Part shown: piece by piece, positions 55,198 to 63,942 of the stretch | How the letters are laid out: each line of letters opens with the position of its first letter | Numbering within the stretch: the first letter of the stretch is position 1 | From: Lysobacter stagni | GTDB taxonomy: Bacteria; Pseudomonadota; Gammaproteobacteria; Xanthomonadales; Xanthomonadaceae | NCBI RefSeq assembly: GCF_030053425.1 | Contig: NZ_JASGBI010000001.1 | Coordinates: 3,046,001-3,110,000 of the forward strand | Length of the DNA stretch: 64,000 bases | Direction of reading: 5' to 3' | Program-made: the position numbers and the translations under genes | Notes under the pieces: model-generated | Seen by the model: the letters and a program-made list of their open reading frames with translations, nothing else | The model's database searches: none | What the model was told of the DNA's origin: nothing

Positions 55198-58100
55198 TCA
55201 GAACTTGTAGCGAACGCCCAGCATGTAGCGCGGGTCCTGATCGACCAGCTTGACGATCTGCTTCTCGGAGCGGGCGTGCCAGCGCACGTCCTCGCCGGTC
55301 AGGTTGATCGCCTCCAGGCTGAAGGTCCAGTGGTCGTCGAGCGAGTAGTTCACGCTCGCATCCCACTGCTTGTACTCCTCGACGTAGAACGGGTTGCGGT
55401 TGGAGCCGTTCTCGCTCGAGGAGATCAGGTACTCGTCGCGCCAGTTCCACGCCAGGCGTGCCGACCAGCCGAACTTCTCGTACATGAACATCACGTTGGC
55501 CGTGTCGCTCAGTCCGAGCAGCGCGAACTGGTCGCGTTCGATCACGGTGTTGTCGAAGGCAACGTCACCGTCCACCAGCGTGTAGTTGGCGTAGATGCCG
55601 AAGCCCGTTTCACCGAAGAAGTACTGACCGCCCACTTCCCAACCGTGCAGATTGGCGTTGTTCTGGTTGACCGGCGTCTGGACGTCGAACTCGTAGAGCG
55701 GGTCATCCGCCTCGCCGACCAGGTCGTAGGCATTCTCCATCGCAAGCGACTGCGCGGAGCTGCCGTCGTACGCGGCCAGGCCGCCGGTCGCTCCTGCATT
55801 GCGCAGCATCGCCACCGCGGTGAACAGCGCGGTGTCGTTGGCCGAGCACGCCTGTGCCAGATCGCCACCGGCGGCCGTGACCTGCGCCGCGCACTGCGCG
55901 CCGGTCAGGAACGCCAGCGCCGCCTGCGCATCCGGACCCGAGGTCGGATCCGTCAGCCCGTAGAGCGGCTGGCGCACCACCGAGGTGCCGATGAAGTTCT
56001 TCACGTCCTTGTTCCAGAACGTCACCGAGACGAAGCTCGCATCGGCGAAGTACCACTCGATCGCCAGGTCGAGGTTGTCCGATTCCAGCGGATCCAGTGC
56101 AGGGTTCTGCGCATCGCCGTCCGCACGCGTGGACGGGTTGATCAGGATCGAACCGGTCGGCTGGTTCGGCGTGGGACCTGCGTAGAGGTTGCTGAACGGA
56201 GCACGCGCGATGGTCTTGCTGAACGATGCACGGCCCTTGATGTCGGACGTCAGATCGATCGAGAAGTCCAGGTTCGGCAGGACGTAGTCGTAGCTGTGCG
56301 TCTCGCTGAAGGGCTGCTGCTCAGTACCGCGCAGGATGCGGAAGTCGTTGTTCGCCTGCCACTGGATCGCCGTGGGAATGGCGACCTGCGAGGTCGAGGT
56401 GACGTACGTCTTCTCGTAACGCACACCGATGCGGGTACGCGTGGTCATGCCACCCAGCGTGCCGTCCAGGTCCACCTGCGCATAGGCTGCGTCGGTGTCT
56501 TCCTCGATGCGGTTGTCCGCCGCCATCTGCGGGTTGTAGCGGGTGGTGGCACCGTAGAAGTCGCCGGCCCAGAGCGCCCCGTCCGTGGCATTGCCGCGCC
56601 ATGCACCCGTGGCCGCACCGCTGGTGTTGTAGTCGTTGAACATGCCGACGATGTCCACCGGACGCAGCAGTTCGGCCAGGCCCGGCTCGTTGCCGGTATT
56701 GGCCACGCCCCAGTCGCCCAGCGTCGAGTAGGCCTCGGTCGCCTGCAGGCGCTTCATCGTCGTGTTGGACGAATCGATGCCGAACGACAGGCGGCCATCA
56801 TCGAAGTTGTACTCGCCGTCGATGCGGCCCTGCTTGATCTCGGTTTCCTGGCGCTGGTAGTTGATGCGCAGCACCTGCGAACCGATCTGCTCGATCGGGA
56901 AGTCCGGGTTCACGACGCCGTTAACGTCCGCCACGGCGGAAGCCGAATCCGGGAACCAGACGCGCGCGCCGATCGGCAGGCCGTTGTTGAAGGTCAGTTC
57001 CTGCGCCCAGTTGCCGCCGCAGTACGGGCCGACGGTGCAGTTGTTCGTGCCGGCGATACTGAAGAAGGTCGAGCCGCCACCGGTGACAGGGTCGTTGGGC
57101 AGGCTCTTGGACGTGGTGTTGTGGCCGTCGAACGACAGGCGGAAGCGGTCGGTCACGTCCCACTTGGCGTTGAAGCCCAGCGAATCGAGCTTGTATTCCT
57201 GTTCCTGTCGCTGCTGCTCGTAACCGAAGTCCTTGGTGCCGACGATGTCGCGGATGAAGACTGGCGTGGCGACCTGGTTGCCGGTGTCGAACACCAGATC
57301 GGTGAAGCTGTTGGCACGCTGCAGCCAGATGGTCTGCTCACCGCGGTTCTCGGTGATCTCGTTGGTGGAGTACGTGTAATCCAGGGTCAGCGTCACCGCG
57401 TCGCTCGGCGCGAACTGCAACACGCCCTGGGCGTTGATGCGCTCGCGCTCGAAATCGGCGAAGGCATAGCGCAGGTCGTTCGGCATGCCGTAGAGCTGGC
57501 CGATGGCCGGCGCATTGACCACGACCGCGTCCGGACGCAGTGCCGGGTCTGTGCCGGTCCAGCGCTGCATGTTCCAGGCGTTCTCGGTGGACTGCACCGA
57601 ACCGCCATGGCGCTTCTGGTAGCTGGCCGACAGGCCCACGCCCCAGGTCTTGTCGTCGTTGGCGTAGCTGAAGATGCCGGACACTTCCGGCGTGATGTCG
57701 TTGTCGAACGGCTGCGACTCGTCGTACACCGCCTTGGCGCCGGCGCTGGCGACGATGGTGCCGCCCTGGTGGTTGAACGGACGATCGGTCTGGATGTCGA
57801 TCGTCGCGCCGATGCCGCCGCTGGGCACGTTGGCCTGGCCGGTCTTGAAGACCACCAGCGAGTCGATGGCTTCGGAGGCCAGCTGCGCGAAGTTGAACGC
57901 ACGCGTGCCGCCGTCGACGCCGCCGATCGGCACCTGGCCCGGCGCACCGAATGCGTCCGCGCCCGGGATCTGGCGACCGTTGAGGGTGACCATGTTGAAC
58001 TGCGGACCGAAGCCACGCGCGGTGATCTGCGCGCCTTCGCCGTCGCGGCGCTCGATCGAGATGCCCGTGATGCGCTGCAGCGACTCGGCCAGGTTGGTAT

Positions 58101-58398
58101 CCGGGAACTTGCCGATGTCCTCGGAGCTGATCGCGTCGATGATGCCCGCGGTCTCGCGCTTGAGTTCCATCGACTGGTTCAGGGCGTTGCGCATGCCCGT
58201 CACAACGACCGAATCCAGCGTGGTGGCGTCATCGGCCCCGCGCGTCTGTCCGGCCTGTGCGGCCTGCGCCTGTGTCGCCTGCGCCTGCGTGGCCTGCGCG
58301 GCCTGTGTGTCCTGCGCGTAGGCAGGGTTGATGACCAGCACGCCACCCACGAAGGTGAACATGGCGGTGGACTTGAACCGCTTCATCCTCTGGCTCAT
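55198..58398 (-). CDS. TonB-dependent receptor, carbohydrate-locus type
   Basis: 1066 residues. The signal peptide (FKSTAMFTFVGGVLVINPAYAQ) is followed by an unusual Gln/Ala/Thr-repeat linker (about residues 32-50), then the plug: LDSVVVTGMRNALNQSMELKRETAGIIDAISSEDIGKFPDTNLAESLQRITGISIERRDGEG, and a 22-strand barrel ending in aromatic YMLGVRYKF. The C-terminal Phe and alternating beta-strands are standard for outer-membrane receptors. The plug matches the group that imports oligosaccharides in xanthomonads. ATG 58398 follows AGGGGATGGGGCA. It is first in the locus with SapC, cupin-like, halogenase-like and GH3 genes; a palindromic LacI-type operator lies about 330 nt upstream. Confidence 0.94.
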   Translation of the reverse strand: MSQRMKRFKSTAMFTFVGGVLVINPAYAQDTQAAQATQAQATQAQAAQAGQTRGADDATTLDSVVVTGMRNALNQSMELKRETAGIIDAISSEDIGKFPDTNLAESLQRITGISIERRDGEGAQITARGFGPQFNMVTLNGRQIPGADAFGAPGQVPIGGVDGGTRAFNFAQLASEAIDSLVVFKTGQANVPSGGIGATIDIQTDRPFNHQGGTIVASAGAKAVYDESQPFDNDITPEVSGIFSYANDDKTWGVGLSASYQKRHGGSVQSTENAWNMQRWTGTDPALRPDAVVVNAPAIGQLYGMPNDLRYAFADFERERINAQGVLQFAPSDAVTLTLDYTYSTNEITENRGEQTIWLQRANSFTDLVFDTGNQVATPVFIRDIVGTKDFGYEQQRQEQEYKLDSLGFNAKWDVTDRFRLSFDGHNTTSKSLPNDPVTGGGSTFFSIAGTNNCTVGPYCGGNWAQELTFNNGLPIGARVWFPDSASAVADVNGVVNPDFPIEQIGSQVLRINYQRQETEIKQGRIDGEYNFDDGRLSFGIDSSNTTMKRLQATEAYSTLGDWGVANTGNEPGLAELLRPVDIVGMFNDYNTSGAATGAWRGNATDGALWAGDFYGATTRYNPQMAADNRIEEDTDAAYAQVDLDGTLGGMTTRTRIGVRYEKTYVTSTSQVAIPTAIQWQANNDFRILRGTEQQPFSETHSYDYVLPNLDFSIDLTSDIKGRASFSKTIARAPFSNLYAGPTPNQPTGSILINPSTRADGDAQNPALDPLESDNLDLAIEWYFADASFVSVTFWNKDVKNFIGTSVVRQPLYGLTDPTSGPDAQAALAFLTGAQCAAQVTAAGGDLAQACSANDTALFTAVAMLRNAGATGGLAAYDGSSAQSLAMENAYDLVGEADDPLYEFDVQTPVNQNNANLHGWEVGGQYFFGETGFGIYANYTLVDGDVAFDNTVIERDQFALLGLSDTANVMFMYEKFGWSARLAWNWRDEYLISSSENGSNRNPFYVEEYKQWDASVNYSLDDHWTFSLEAINLTGEDVRWHARSEKQIVKLVDQDPRYMLGVRYKF

Positions 58399-58726
58399 TG
58401 CCCCATCCCCTGGTTGGAAGAAGGGCCTTGGATGGCCTGACTCGCGAAATGCGGCGCGACTGCCGCCTTCGCCCTGGACGTCCTCACTGCGTGGCACCGA
58501 AACCGGATCATGTGGTCTGCCCTCTCACTTCGATCGATGGATGTTTGCCCTCCCCAGGGCACCTGCAGGCAGAGCCTGCTCACTTCCAGACCGAGCGTTC
58601 AACGAACCGCCCGTTGCAGCAATTGCCGATGGCTTTGGAGCTATTCCGTGCGAATCAGGACCGTGTACGGCGGTGTCGTTGCAGCAGACCTCCTTCCATT
58701 TCGTGACCCGTGGTCGGCGGGCGAAC

Positions 58727-58740
58727 TGGTAGCGCTACCA
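58727..58740. promoter_or_regulatory. LacI-family operator (perfect palindrome)
   Basis: TGGTAGCGCTACCA is a perfect 14-bp palindrome with a central GC, the LacI-family pattern. It nearly matches the xyl-box reported for XylR in Xanthomonas (TGGTAGCGCTAACA, from memory). It lies in the receptor/regulator intergenic region; nothing else there is coding (58399-59001). Confidence 0.85.
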
Positions 58741-58874
58741 TGAACTTCCGCGAAACTAATCACGCTTTGCCAACCTTGTCACCATGCAGTGCAACAAATG
58801 TCTTCCGGCACCCCACGGCTCCCGGTGTCAGTTGGTTTCAGTCGAAACCGAATAACGATTACTTTCTTTTCGCC

Positions 58875-58888
58875 TGATAGCGTTACCA
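58875..58888. promoter_or_regulatory. second LacI-family operator, near the regulator gene
   Basis: TGATAGCGTTACCA differs at two positions from the perfect palindrome at 58727. It lies about 115 nt before the regulator start, suggesting autoregulation. An additional inverted repeat GGTTTC AGTC GAAACC is at 58834-58849. Confidence 0.75.
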
Positions 58889-59001
58889 CTCGTTCGTTGT
58901 TCCAACGTTGGTCATTCCGCAGGGCGGCCGGGGTGCCGTTCCACTTGCGCGGGATGCTGGCCGATGCCCAAGACGCATTGCATGGCGAAGGAGAACGCGA
59001 G

Positions 59002-60120
59002 TTGGAGAAGCCCGCGAAGGCAGTCCGCAGGAAAGGACGCGCCGTCACGATCGACGAAGTGGCCCTGCAGGCCGGCGTGTCCCCGATGACGGTTTCACGA
59101 GTGATCAATGGCCAGGGACAGGTGCGAGACAGCACACGCGAACGCGTGATGCGCACGGTGCACGAGCTGGGCTATCGGCCCAATCTCGCCGCCAGCACGC
59201 TGGCCGCGGCGCAGCACACCTGCATCGCGCTGATCTACACCAACCCCAGTTCGTCCTATCTGCGCGAACTGCTGGTCGGCGCGTTGAGCGGATCGGCACG
59301 CGCTGCCGCGCAGCTGGTCATCGCCAGTTGGGATGCGCTCGATGCCGACGCCCAGCGCAATGCCGCACGGCAACTGGCCGGCAACGTGGCCGGTGTCATC
59401 CTCCCTCCCCCGCTGTCGGAGTCCGAAGCGATCGTCTCGGAGTTCGTCAATGCGGGCATTCCCGTGGTGTCGATCGCATCGGGACGACTGGGCGACGACA
59501 TCTCCTGCGTGCGCATCGACGACGTCCTGGCCAGCCGCGAGATCACCGAACACCTGATCCGTCACGGTCATCGCCGCATCGGCTACATCAAGGGCGACCC
59601 GCACCATACCGACAGCGAGCACCGCTTCACCGGTTTCAAGACCGCTTTGCGGGATGCAGGCATCGTGCTGGACGATGCGCTCGTCGCGCAGGGTTACTAC
59701 ACGTATCGCTCCGGCCTGGATGCGGCCGAACAACTGCTGTCGCTGGACGAACCGCCCACCGCGATCTTCGCCAGCAACGACGACATGGCAGCGGCGGTCG
59801 TGTCGGTCGCGCACCGGCGCGGCATCGATGTGCCGGGTGGGCTGTCGGTGGTGGGATTCGACGACACCTTCGCCGCCACCATGGTGTGGCCGGAACTCAC
59901 CACCGTGCGTCAGCCCATCGCACAGATGGCCGACACCGCCATCGACATCCTGCTGCGCGCCCTGCGCCGCAGGGACGACAGTGCGCGCACCGTGATCAAC
60001 CACGTGGTGCCACACCAGCTCATCGCGCGCGATTCGGTGGCGCCACTGGACGCGGCCACGTCTGCCCGGCCGCACCGCGACGCCGAGTCTCCCGAGGGCC
60101 CTCGCCCGCCGCACGGCTGA
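59002..60120 (+). CDS. LacI-family transcription regulator
   Basis: About 372 residues. The N-terminal helix-turn-helix VTIDEVALQAGVSPMTVSRVINGQGQVRDSTRERVMRTVHELGYRPNLAASTLA is a textbook LacI domain, followed by a periplasmic-binding-like effector domain (HRRIGYIKGDPHHTDSEHRFTGFKTAL, PTAIFASNDDMAAAVVSVAHRRGIDVPGGLSVVGFDD). I favour TTG 59002 because AAGGAG lies 8 nt upstream and little precedes the HTH; ATG 58954 is the alternative, without a ribosome site. It is divergent from the TonB-receptor locus and is its likely repressor, probably released by a sugar made by the GH3 enzyme. Confidence 0.92.
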   Translation: MEKPAKAVRRKGRAVTIDEVALQAGVSPMTVSRVINGQGQVRDSTRERVMRTVHELGYRPNLAASTLAAAQHTCIALIYTNPSSSYLRELLVGALSGSARAAAQLVIASWDALDADAQRNAARQLAGNVAGVILPPPLSESEAIVSEFVNAGIPVVSIASGRLGDDISCVRIDDVLASREITEHLIRHGHRRIGYIKGDPHHTDSEHRFTGFKTALRDAGIVLDDALVAQGYYTYRSGLDAAEQLLSLDEPPTAIFASNDDMAAAVVSVAHRRGIDVPGGLSVVGFDDTFAATMVWPELTTVRQPIAQMADTAIDILLRALRRRDDSARTVINHVVPHQLIARDSVAPLDAATSARPHRDAESPEGPRPPHG

Positions 60121-60221
60121 CCGCCGTGCACGGCCCCGCGACGTGACCGGCCAAGGTTGCGTTTCGCGTATTTACGGATGCCGGCCCACCCACTCGATTG
60201 ACTCCCCCGGATCAGATCACA

Positions 60222-60635
60222 GTGGACGTACCCCGCTATTTCGTCACCTATCGCCGCCCGGACAGCGGCGAAACCCGGACGTGTCCGTTCGGTCGCTTTC
60301 CCGATGCCACGTGCGCCGAACGCATCGCGCGCGCGCACTTCCGCGCTCACGGATTCGAAGTGGTTGCCATACGCGTCGAGACGCCGATCGAAGCGGCGCG
60401 CCACGCGATCTCGCGCTTCGTCACGCGCACGGCGCGGATCACGCTGGGCGTCGGCCTGACCCTGCTCGCGTATCACTACCTGTTCCGCACCGGCCCTCGC
60501 GTGGGCGACACACCGCTGGGCAAGGTCACCGTGAACATGGCCCTGACGTTCGGATTCCACGGACTGCTGATGGTCGCCGCACTGGTGTTCTGCTGGGACA
60601 TCGCCTTCGGCGAAGGGCCGCACAACGGACGTTGA
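60222..60635 (+). CDS. small two-helix membrane protein, unknown
   Basis: About 137 residues. The N-terminal 65 residues are soluble (PRYFVTYRRPDSGETRTCPFGRFPDATCAERIARAHFRAHGFEVVAIRVETP), followed by two hydrophobic segments (ARITLGVGLTLLAYHYLF and VNMALTFGFHGLLMVAALVFCWDIAF). I do not recognise a family. The start is uncertain: GTG 60222 (GGAT 11 nt upstream) or TTG 60198, as no in-frame ATG exists before the first conserved-looking region. It is convergent with the next small gene, 22 nt apart. Confidence 0.6.
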   Translation: MDVPRYFVTYRRPDSGETRTCPFGRFPDATCAERIARAHFRAHGFEVVAIRVETPIEAARHAISRFVTRTARITLGVGLTLLAYHYLFRTGPRVGDTPLGKVTVNMALTFGFHGLLMVAALVFCWDIAFGEGPHNGR

Positions 60636-60657
60636 GCGCGCGGGCACCTGCAACGAC

Positions 60658-60879
60658 TCAACGCCCCGGAACGGCCCGCCCCGCTTCAACGCGCACGCGA
60701 CACGCCGGACTGCGCATGGCCCGTTCCGCCTTGTACGGCGTCGTGGCCGCGAACACCGCCGCACGACACGGCTCCCCTTCAGGCGGGCCATGCATGAGAG
60801 CCACCTCCAGCACGGTGACGGCGACCAGGCCCAGCAGGCTCAGCCATAGATACTTCGGATTGGGCAGGTGGTCGGACAT
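60658..60879 (-). CDS. small single-pass membrane protein, unknown
   Basis: 73 residues. After a short N-terminus (MSDHLPNPKY) comes one hydrophobic segment LWLSLLGLVAVTVLEVALM, then a Cys/Arg-containing hydrophilic tail. GGAG lies 8 nt before ATG 60879, and the palindrome CCGGTAAA CC TTTACCGG (60888-60905) lies directly upstream, so it looks like a real regulated gene. No family recognised. Confidence 0.6.
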   Translation of the reverse strand: MSDHLPNPKYLWLSLLGLVAVTVLEVALMHGPPEGEPCRAAVFAATTPYKAERAMRSPACRVRVEAGRAVPGR

Positions 60880-60887
60880 CGCACACT

Positions 60888-60905
60888 CCGGTAAACCTTT
60901 ACCGG
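60888..60905. promoter_or_regulatory. palindrome upstream of small membrane-protein gene
   Basis: CCGGTAAA CC TTTACCGG: perfect 8-bp arms, 2-nt spacer, whose last bases double as the Shine-Dalgarno of the minus-strand gene at 60879. It could be an operator or a translation-blocking hairpin. It shares GGTAAA/TTTACC with the lexA operator but with different spacing. Confidence 0.45.
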
Positions 60906-61085
60906 ACTATCGGTCGCGATGGCGGTTGACTTGATAGTGGGATGGCGGCGTCTTCGTGAATGCGGCACCCGCGTCGAGATGCGGAACAGCTTGATCGGCG
61001 GATCACCGAAGCCAGCCTTCGCATCTCACGCCCCCTAGACGGATGGAAACGAAGACTACGGCCTTCCCTTGTATGGAGGCGCGCA

Positions 61086-63419
61086 ATGGCCAAGGCCGAT
61101 CGGTCGCAACTGCCCATGCCAGACCCGCCGTTTGGCGGCAAGATCGGCCCGACCTACCAGGAGTCCACGCCGGAGTGGCCCGCATTGCCGGCCGCGCCCA
61201 AGGGCGCTCCGAATGTCGTCATCATCCTGCTCGATGATGTGGGTTTCGGGCAGGCCTCCACGTTTGGCGGACCGGTTCCGACGCCGGCGCTGGACAAGCT
61301 CGCCGACGCAGGCCTTCGCTACAACCGCTTCCACACCACTGCCATCTGCGGGCCGTCGCGCGCCGCGCTGATCACCGGGCGCAACCACCACAACTGCGGA
61401 TCCGGCTTCCTGGCCGAGTGGGCCACGGGATTCCCTTCGTACAACTGCATGATCCCGCAGAGCACCGCGACGATGGGCCGCATCCTGAAGGACAACGGCT
61501 ACAACACCTCATGGTTCGGCAAGAACCACAACACTCCGGACTGGGAATCCAGTGTCGTTGGCCCCTTCGATCGCTGGCCGACCGGCCTGGGCTTCGACTA
61601 CTTCTACGGCTTCATCGGTGGCGAGACCCACCAGTACTACCCGGTGCTGTTCGAGAACACGCGGCCGGTCGAGCCGGAGACGTCGCCCGAAGACGGCTAC
61701 CACTTCATGACCGACATGACCGACCGCGCGATCGGGTGGTTGCGTTACAGCAAGTCCGTCAACCCCGACAAGCCGGTGCTGCTCTACTTCGCACCCGGTG
61801 CTGCGCATGCGCCGCATCATTCGCCCAAGGACTGGCGCGACAGGTTCAAGGGACAGTTCGACCAGGGCTGGGACGCCGTGCGCGAGGAAACCTATCAGCG
61901 CCAGTTGAAGCTGGGCGTGATTCCGCCGGGCACGCAGAACACGCCGCGTCCGGAATGGGTGAAACCGTGGGACTCGCTCAGCGACGACGAGAAGCGACTG
62001 TACGCGCGCTTCATGGAAAACTTCGCCGGCTACCTGTCATTCGCAGATCACGAATGTGGTCGCCTGCTCGACGCTGTCGGTGAGTTGCCCGATGCCGACA
62101 ACACCCTGGTGTTCTACATCGTCGGCGACAACGGCGCGAGCTCCGAAGGCGGATTCACGGGAACCGTCAACGAGGTGATGAACCTCAACGGCCTGCCCTC
62201 CAACCTCGAGGACAATCTCAAGGTCATCGACGAGATCGGCAGCCCGGATACCGAGCCGCACTACCCGCTCGGCTGGGCGTGGGCCGGCAACGCGCCGTTC
62301 CAGTGGGTGAAGCAGGTGGCCAGCCACCTGGGCGGCTCACGCAATCCGATGGTCGTGTCGTGGCCTGCGAAGATCAGGGATGTCGGCGGCGTGCGCAGCC
62401 AGTTCGCCCACCTCATCGACATCCTTCCCACGGTGCTGGACGTCGCCGGAATTCCCGCGCCTTCGACCGTCAACGGCATTGCACAGAAGCCCATGGACGG
62501 CGTGTCGATCGCATCGACCTTCGCCTCGGCCGATGCACGCCCGGTGCGCGAGCAGCAGTACTTCGAAGTATTCAGCAATCGCGCGATCTACGATCAGGGC
62601 TGGATCGCATGCGCCCAGCACACCTTTCCGTGGCGACAGGATTTCGCGCCGGGCAACTGGGACAAGGACCGCTGGGAGCTCTATCACCTCGACGAGGATT
62701 TCAGCGAGAACGACGACCTGGCACAGAAGCATCCCGACAAGCTCGAGACGCTGAAGAAGCTGTTCGACGAGGCCTGCCAGAAGTACAACGTGCTTCCACT
62801 CGACGATCGCGGCTCTGGCCGCCTGACCGAGCCCAAGCCGCCGCCGGGTGGTGCGGACCCGAAGCGCCGGCGCTTCACCTATTTCCCCGGCGCCGTGCGG
62901 CTGGCCGAAACGGCCGCGCCCAACACGAAGAACCGCTCGCACCGCATCGATGTCACCATCGAGAAGAAAGGCGACGGTGTGTTGCTCGCGGAGGGTGGCC
63001 AGTCGGCGGGATTCGTCCTGTACGTGAAGGGCGGAAAGCCGTACTACCACTACAACTTCTTCGAGATGGAACGTACATCCGTGGAGTCCAGCGTCGAGCT
63101 TCCGGACGGCCGTTGCACCGTCTCGTTCGAGTTCCGCTACGACGGTGGTGGCGCCGGCAAGGGTGGCGAGGCGGTACTCATCGTCGATGGCAACGAAGTC
63201 GGCAAGCAGCGCATTGAACGCACCGTCGCCGGCCGCTTCGGCATCGACACGTTCGGCGTCGGCTGCGACACCGGCTCACCCGTGTGCAAGGACTACAAGC
63301 CGCCCTTTGCGTTCGACGGCGTCATTGGCCAGGTCGACATCGTGCTCGGCGACCCCGGACTCAGCGAGGACGAAGAACGCGTGATGCAGGCCAGATTCCA
63401 CGCGGGCATCAACTACTAG
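61086..63419 (+). CDS. arylsulfatase (sulfatase family), cytoplasmic type
   Basis: 777 residues. Sulfatases hydrolyse sulfate esters using a formylglycine made from the Cys of C-x-P-S-R; here C88 in ICGPSRAALITGRN. The metal-binding start VVIILLDDVGFGQASTFGG and later FYIVGDNGASSEGG are conserved. After the catalytic domain (to about residue 570) there is a Pro-rich linker and a C-terminal beta-rich domain (about 640-777). No signal peptide is visible, as for other large sulfatases of this AtsA/AtsD-like group. TATGGAGGCGCGCA precedes ATG 61086; the upstream extension lacks support. No sulfatase-maturation gene is nearby. The substrate is unknown. Confidence 0.92.
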   Translation: MAKADRSQLPMPDPPFGGKIGPTYQESTPEWPALPAAPKGAPNVVIILLDDVGFGQASTFGGPVPTPALDKLADAGLRYNRFHTTAICGPSRAALITGRNHHNCGSGFLAEWATGFPSYNCMIPQSTATMGRILKDNGYNTSWFGKNHNTPDWESSVVGPFDRWPTGLGFDYFYGFIGGETHQYYPVLFENTRPVEPETSPEDGYHFMTDMTDRAIGWLRYSKSVNPDKPVLLYFAPGAAHAPHHSPKDWRDRFKGQFDQGWDAVREETYQRQLKLGVIPPGTQNTPRPEWVKPWDSLSDDEKRLYARFMENFAGYLSFADHECGRLLDAVGELPDADNTLVFYIVGDNGASSEGGFTGTVNEVMNLNGLPSNLEDNLKVIDEIGSPDTEPHYPLGWAWAGNAPFQWVKQVASHLGGSRNPMVVSWPAKIRDVGGVRSQFAHLIDILPTVLDVAGIPAPSTVNGIAQKPMDGVSIASTFASADARPVREQQYFEVFSNRAIYDQGWIACAQHTFPWRQDFAPGNWDKDRWELYHLDEDFSENDDLAQKHPDKLETLKKLFDEACQKYNVLPLDDRGSGRLTEPKPPPGGADPKRRRFTYFPGAVRLAETAAPNTKNRSHRIDVTIEKKGDGVLLAEGGQSAGFVLYVKGGKPYYHYNFFEMERTSVESSVELPDGRCTVSFEFRYDGGGAGKGGEAVLIVDGNEVGKQRIERTVAGRFGIDTFGVGCDTGSPVCKDYKPPFAFDGVIGQVDIVLGDPGLSEDEERVMQARFHAGINY

Positions 63420-63693
63420 GACGCGCGGGCGGACACGCGAACGTCCGCTTTACCGATGGCGGACGATCGCTATCGGCGCGATAGCGTCATCCAAAGACGT
63501 CTCGCTCTAGCGGACTTCGCGCATACATCGTGCAACCCGGTGACACGAGTGACTCGCCCGACAGCAACCTTGCGGGCCCCTTCATGACGGGGTGTCCAGA
63601 TCGCCCCATTCGCGTTGCCGGTTGACCTGGGTCAAAGGCGTCTGCCCGCCCAGGATGGATGCTTGAGCGTCCCGACCGTCAAGCTGGGGTGGA
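63420..63693. other. intergenic region with one regulatory-looking palindrome
   Basis: No gene is seen. The only notable element is the FNR-type box at 63622-63635. Confidence 0.5.
63622..63635 (+). promoter_or_regulatory. FNR/ANR-type box
   Basis: TTGACCTGGGTCAA has the form TTGAC-N4-GTCAA, close to the FNR consensus TTGAT-N4-ATCAA. A CAGGAT hexamer at 63651-63656 fits a -10 box for a class II site (centre to start about 41 nt). It precedes the small gene at 63694. Confidence 0.5.
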
Positions 63694-63942
63694 GTGGCAG
63701 TGAACGACAGCGCAGGTTCCAGGAACAGGACGATCGACGTCGACGCCGGGTTGGTGGCGGGCCATCTGGGCCTGGCGGTTGCCGAGTTCAAGCAACTGAT
63801 GGAGCGCAGGCAGATCACGTTGCTGTGCGAACGAGGCGTCGCCGAGGACGTGGGCACGTATCGGGCCAGCTTCTATTACGCCAGGCGCAAGGTGCGACTG
63901 GTGCTGGATCATGCTGGGCGAGTGCTCTCCGTGACGACCTAG
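63694..63942 (+). CDS. small DUF6522-like protein
   Basis: 82 residues. The pattern IDVDAGLVAGHLGLAVAEFKQLMERRQITLLCERGVAEDVGTYRASFYYARRKVRLVLDHAGRVLSV resembles DUF6522 proteins (CERGxxEDxGxYRxxF signature); this is from memory. Function is unknown. The start is GTG 63694 (GGGGTGGA before it) or GTG 63700. An FNR-like box about 65 nt upstream suggests induction under low oxygen. The last 58 nt of the window after its stop show no gene. Confidence 0.65.
   Translation: MAVNDSAGSRNRTIDVDAGLVAGHLGLAVAEFKQLMERRQITLLCERGVAEDVGTYRASFYYARRKVRLVLDHAGRVLSVTT

Noticed and set aside
55114..58440. About 1100-codon plus-strand open frame opposite the TonB receptor
   Set aside because: Antisense shadow; composition typical of reverse frames of GC-rich genes.
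58399..59001. Short genes in the receptor/LacI intergenic region
   Set aside because: Several frames of 60-130 codons overlap on both strands without ribosome sites or sensible composition; the region carries operators instead.
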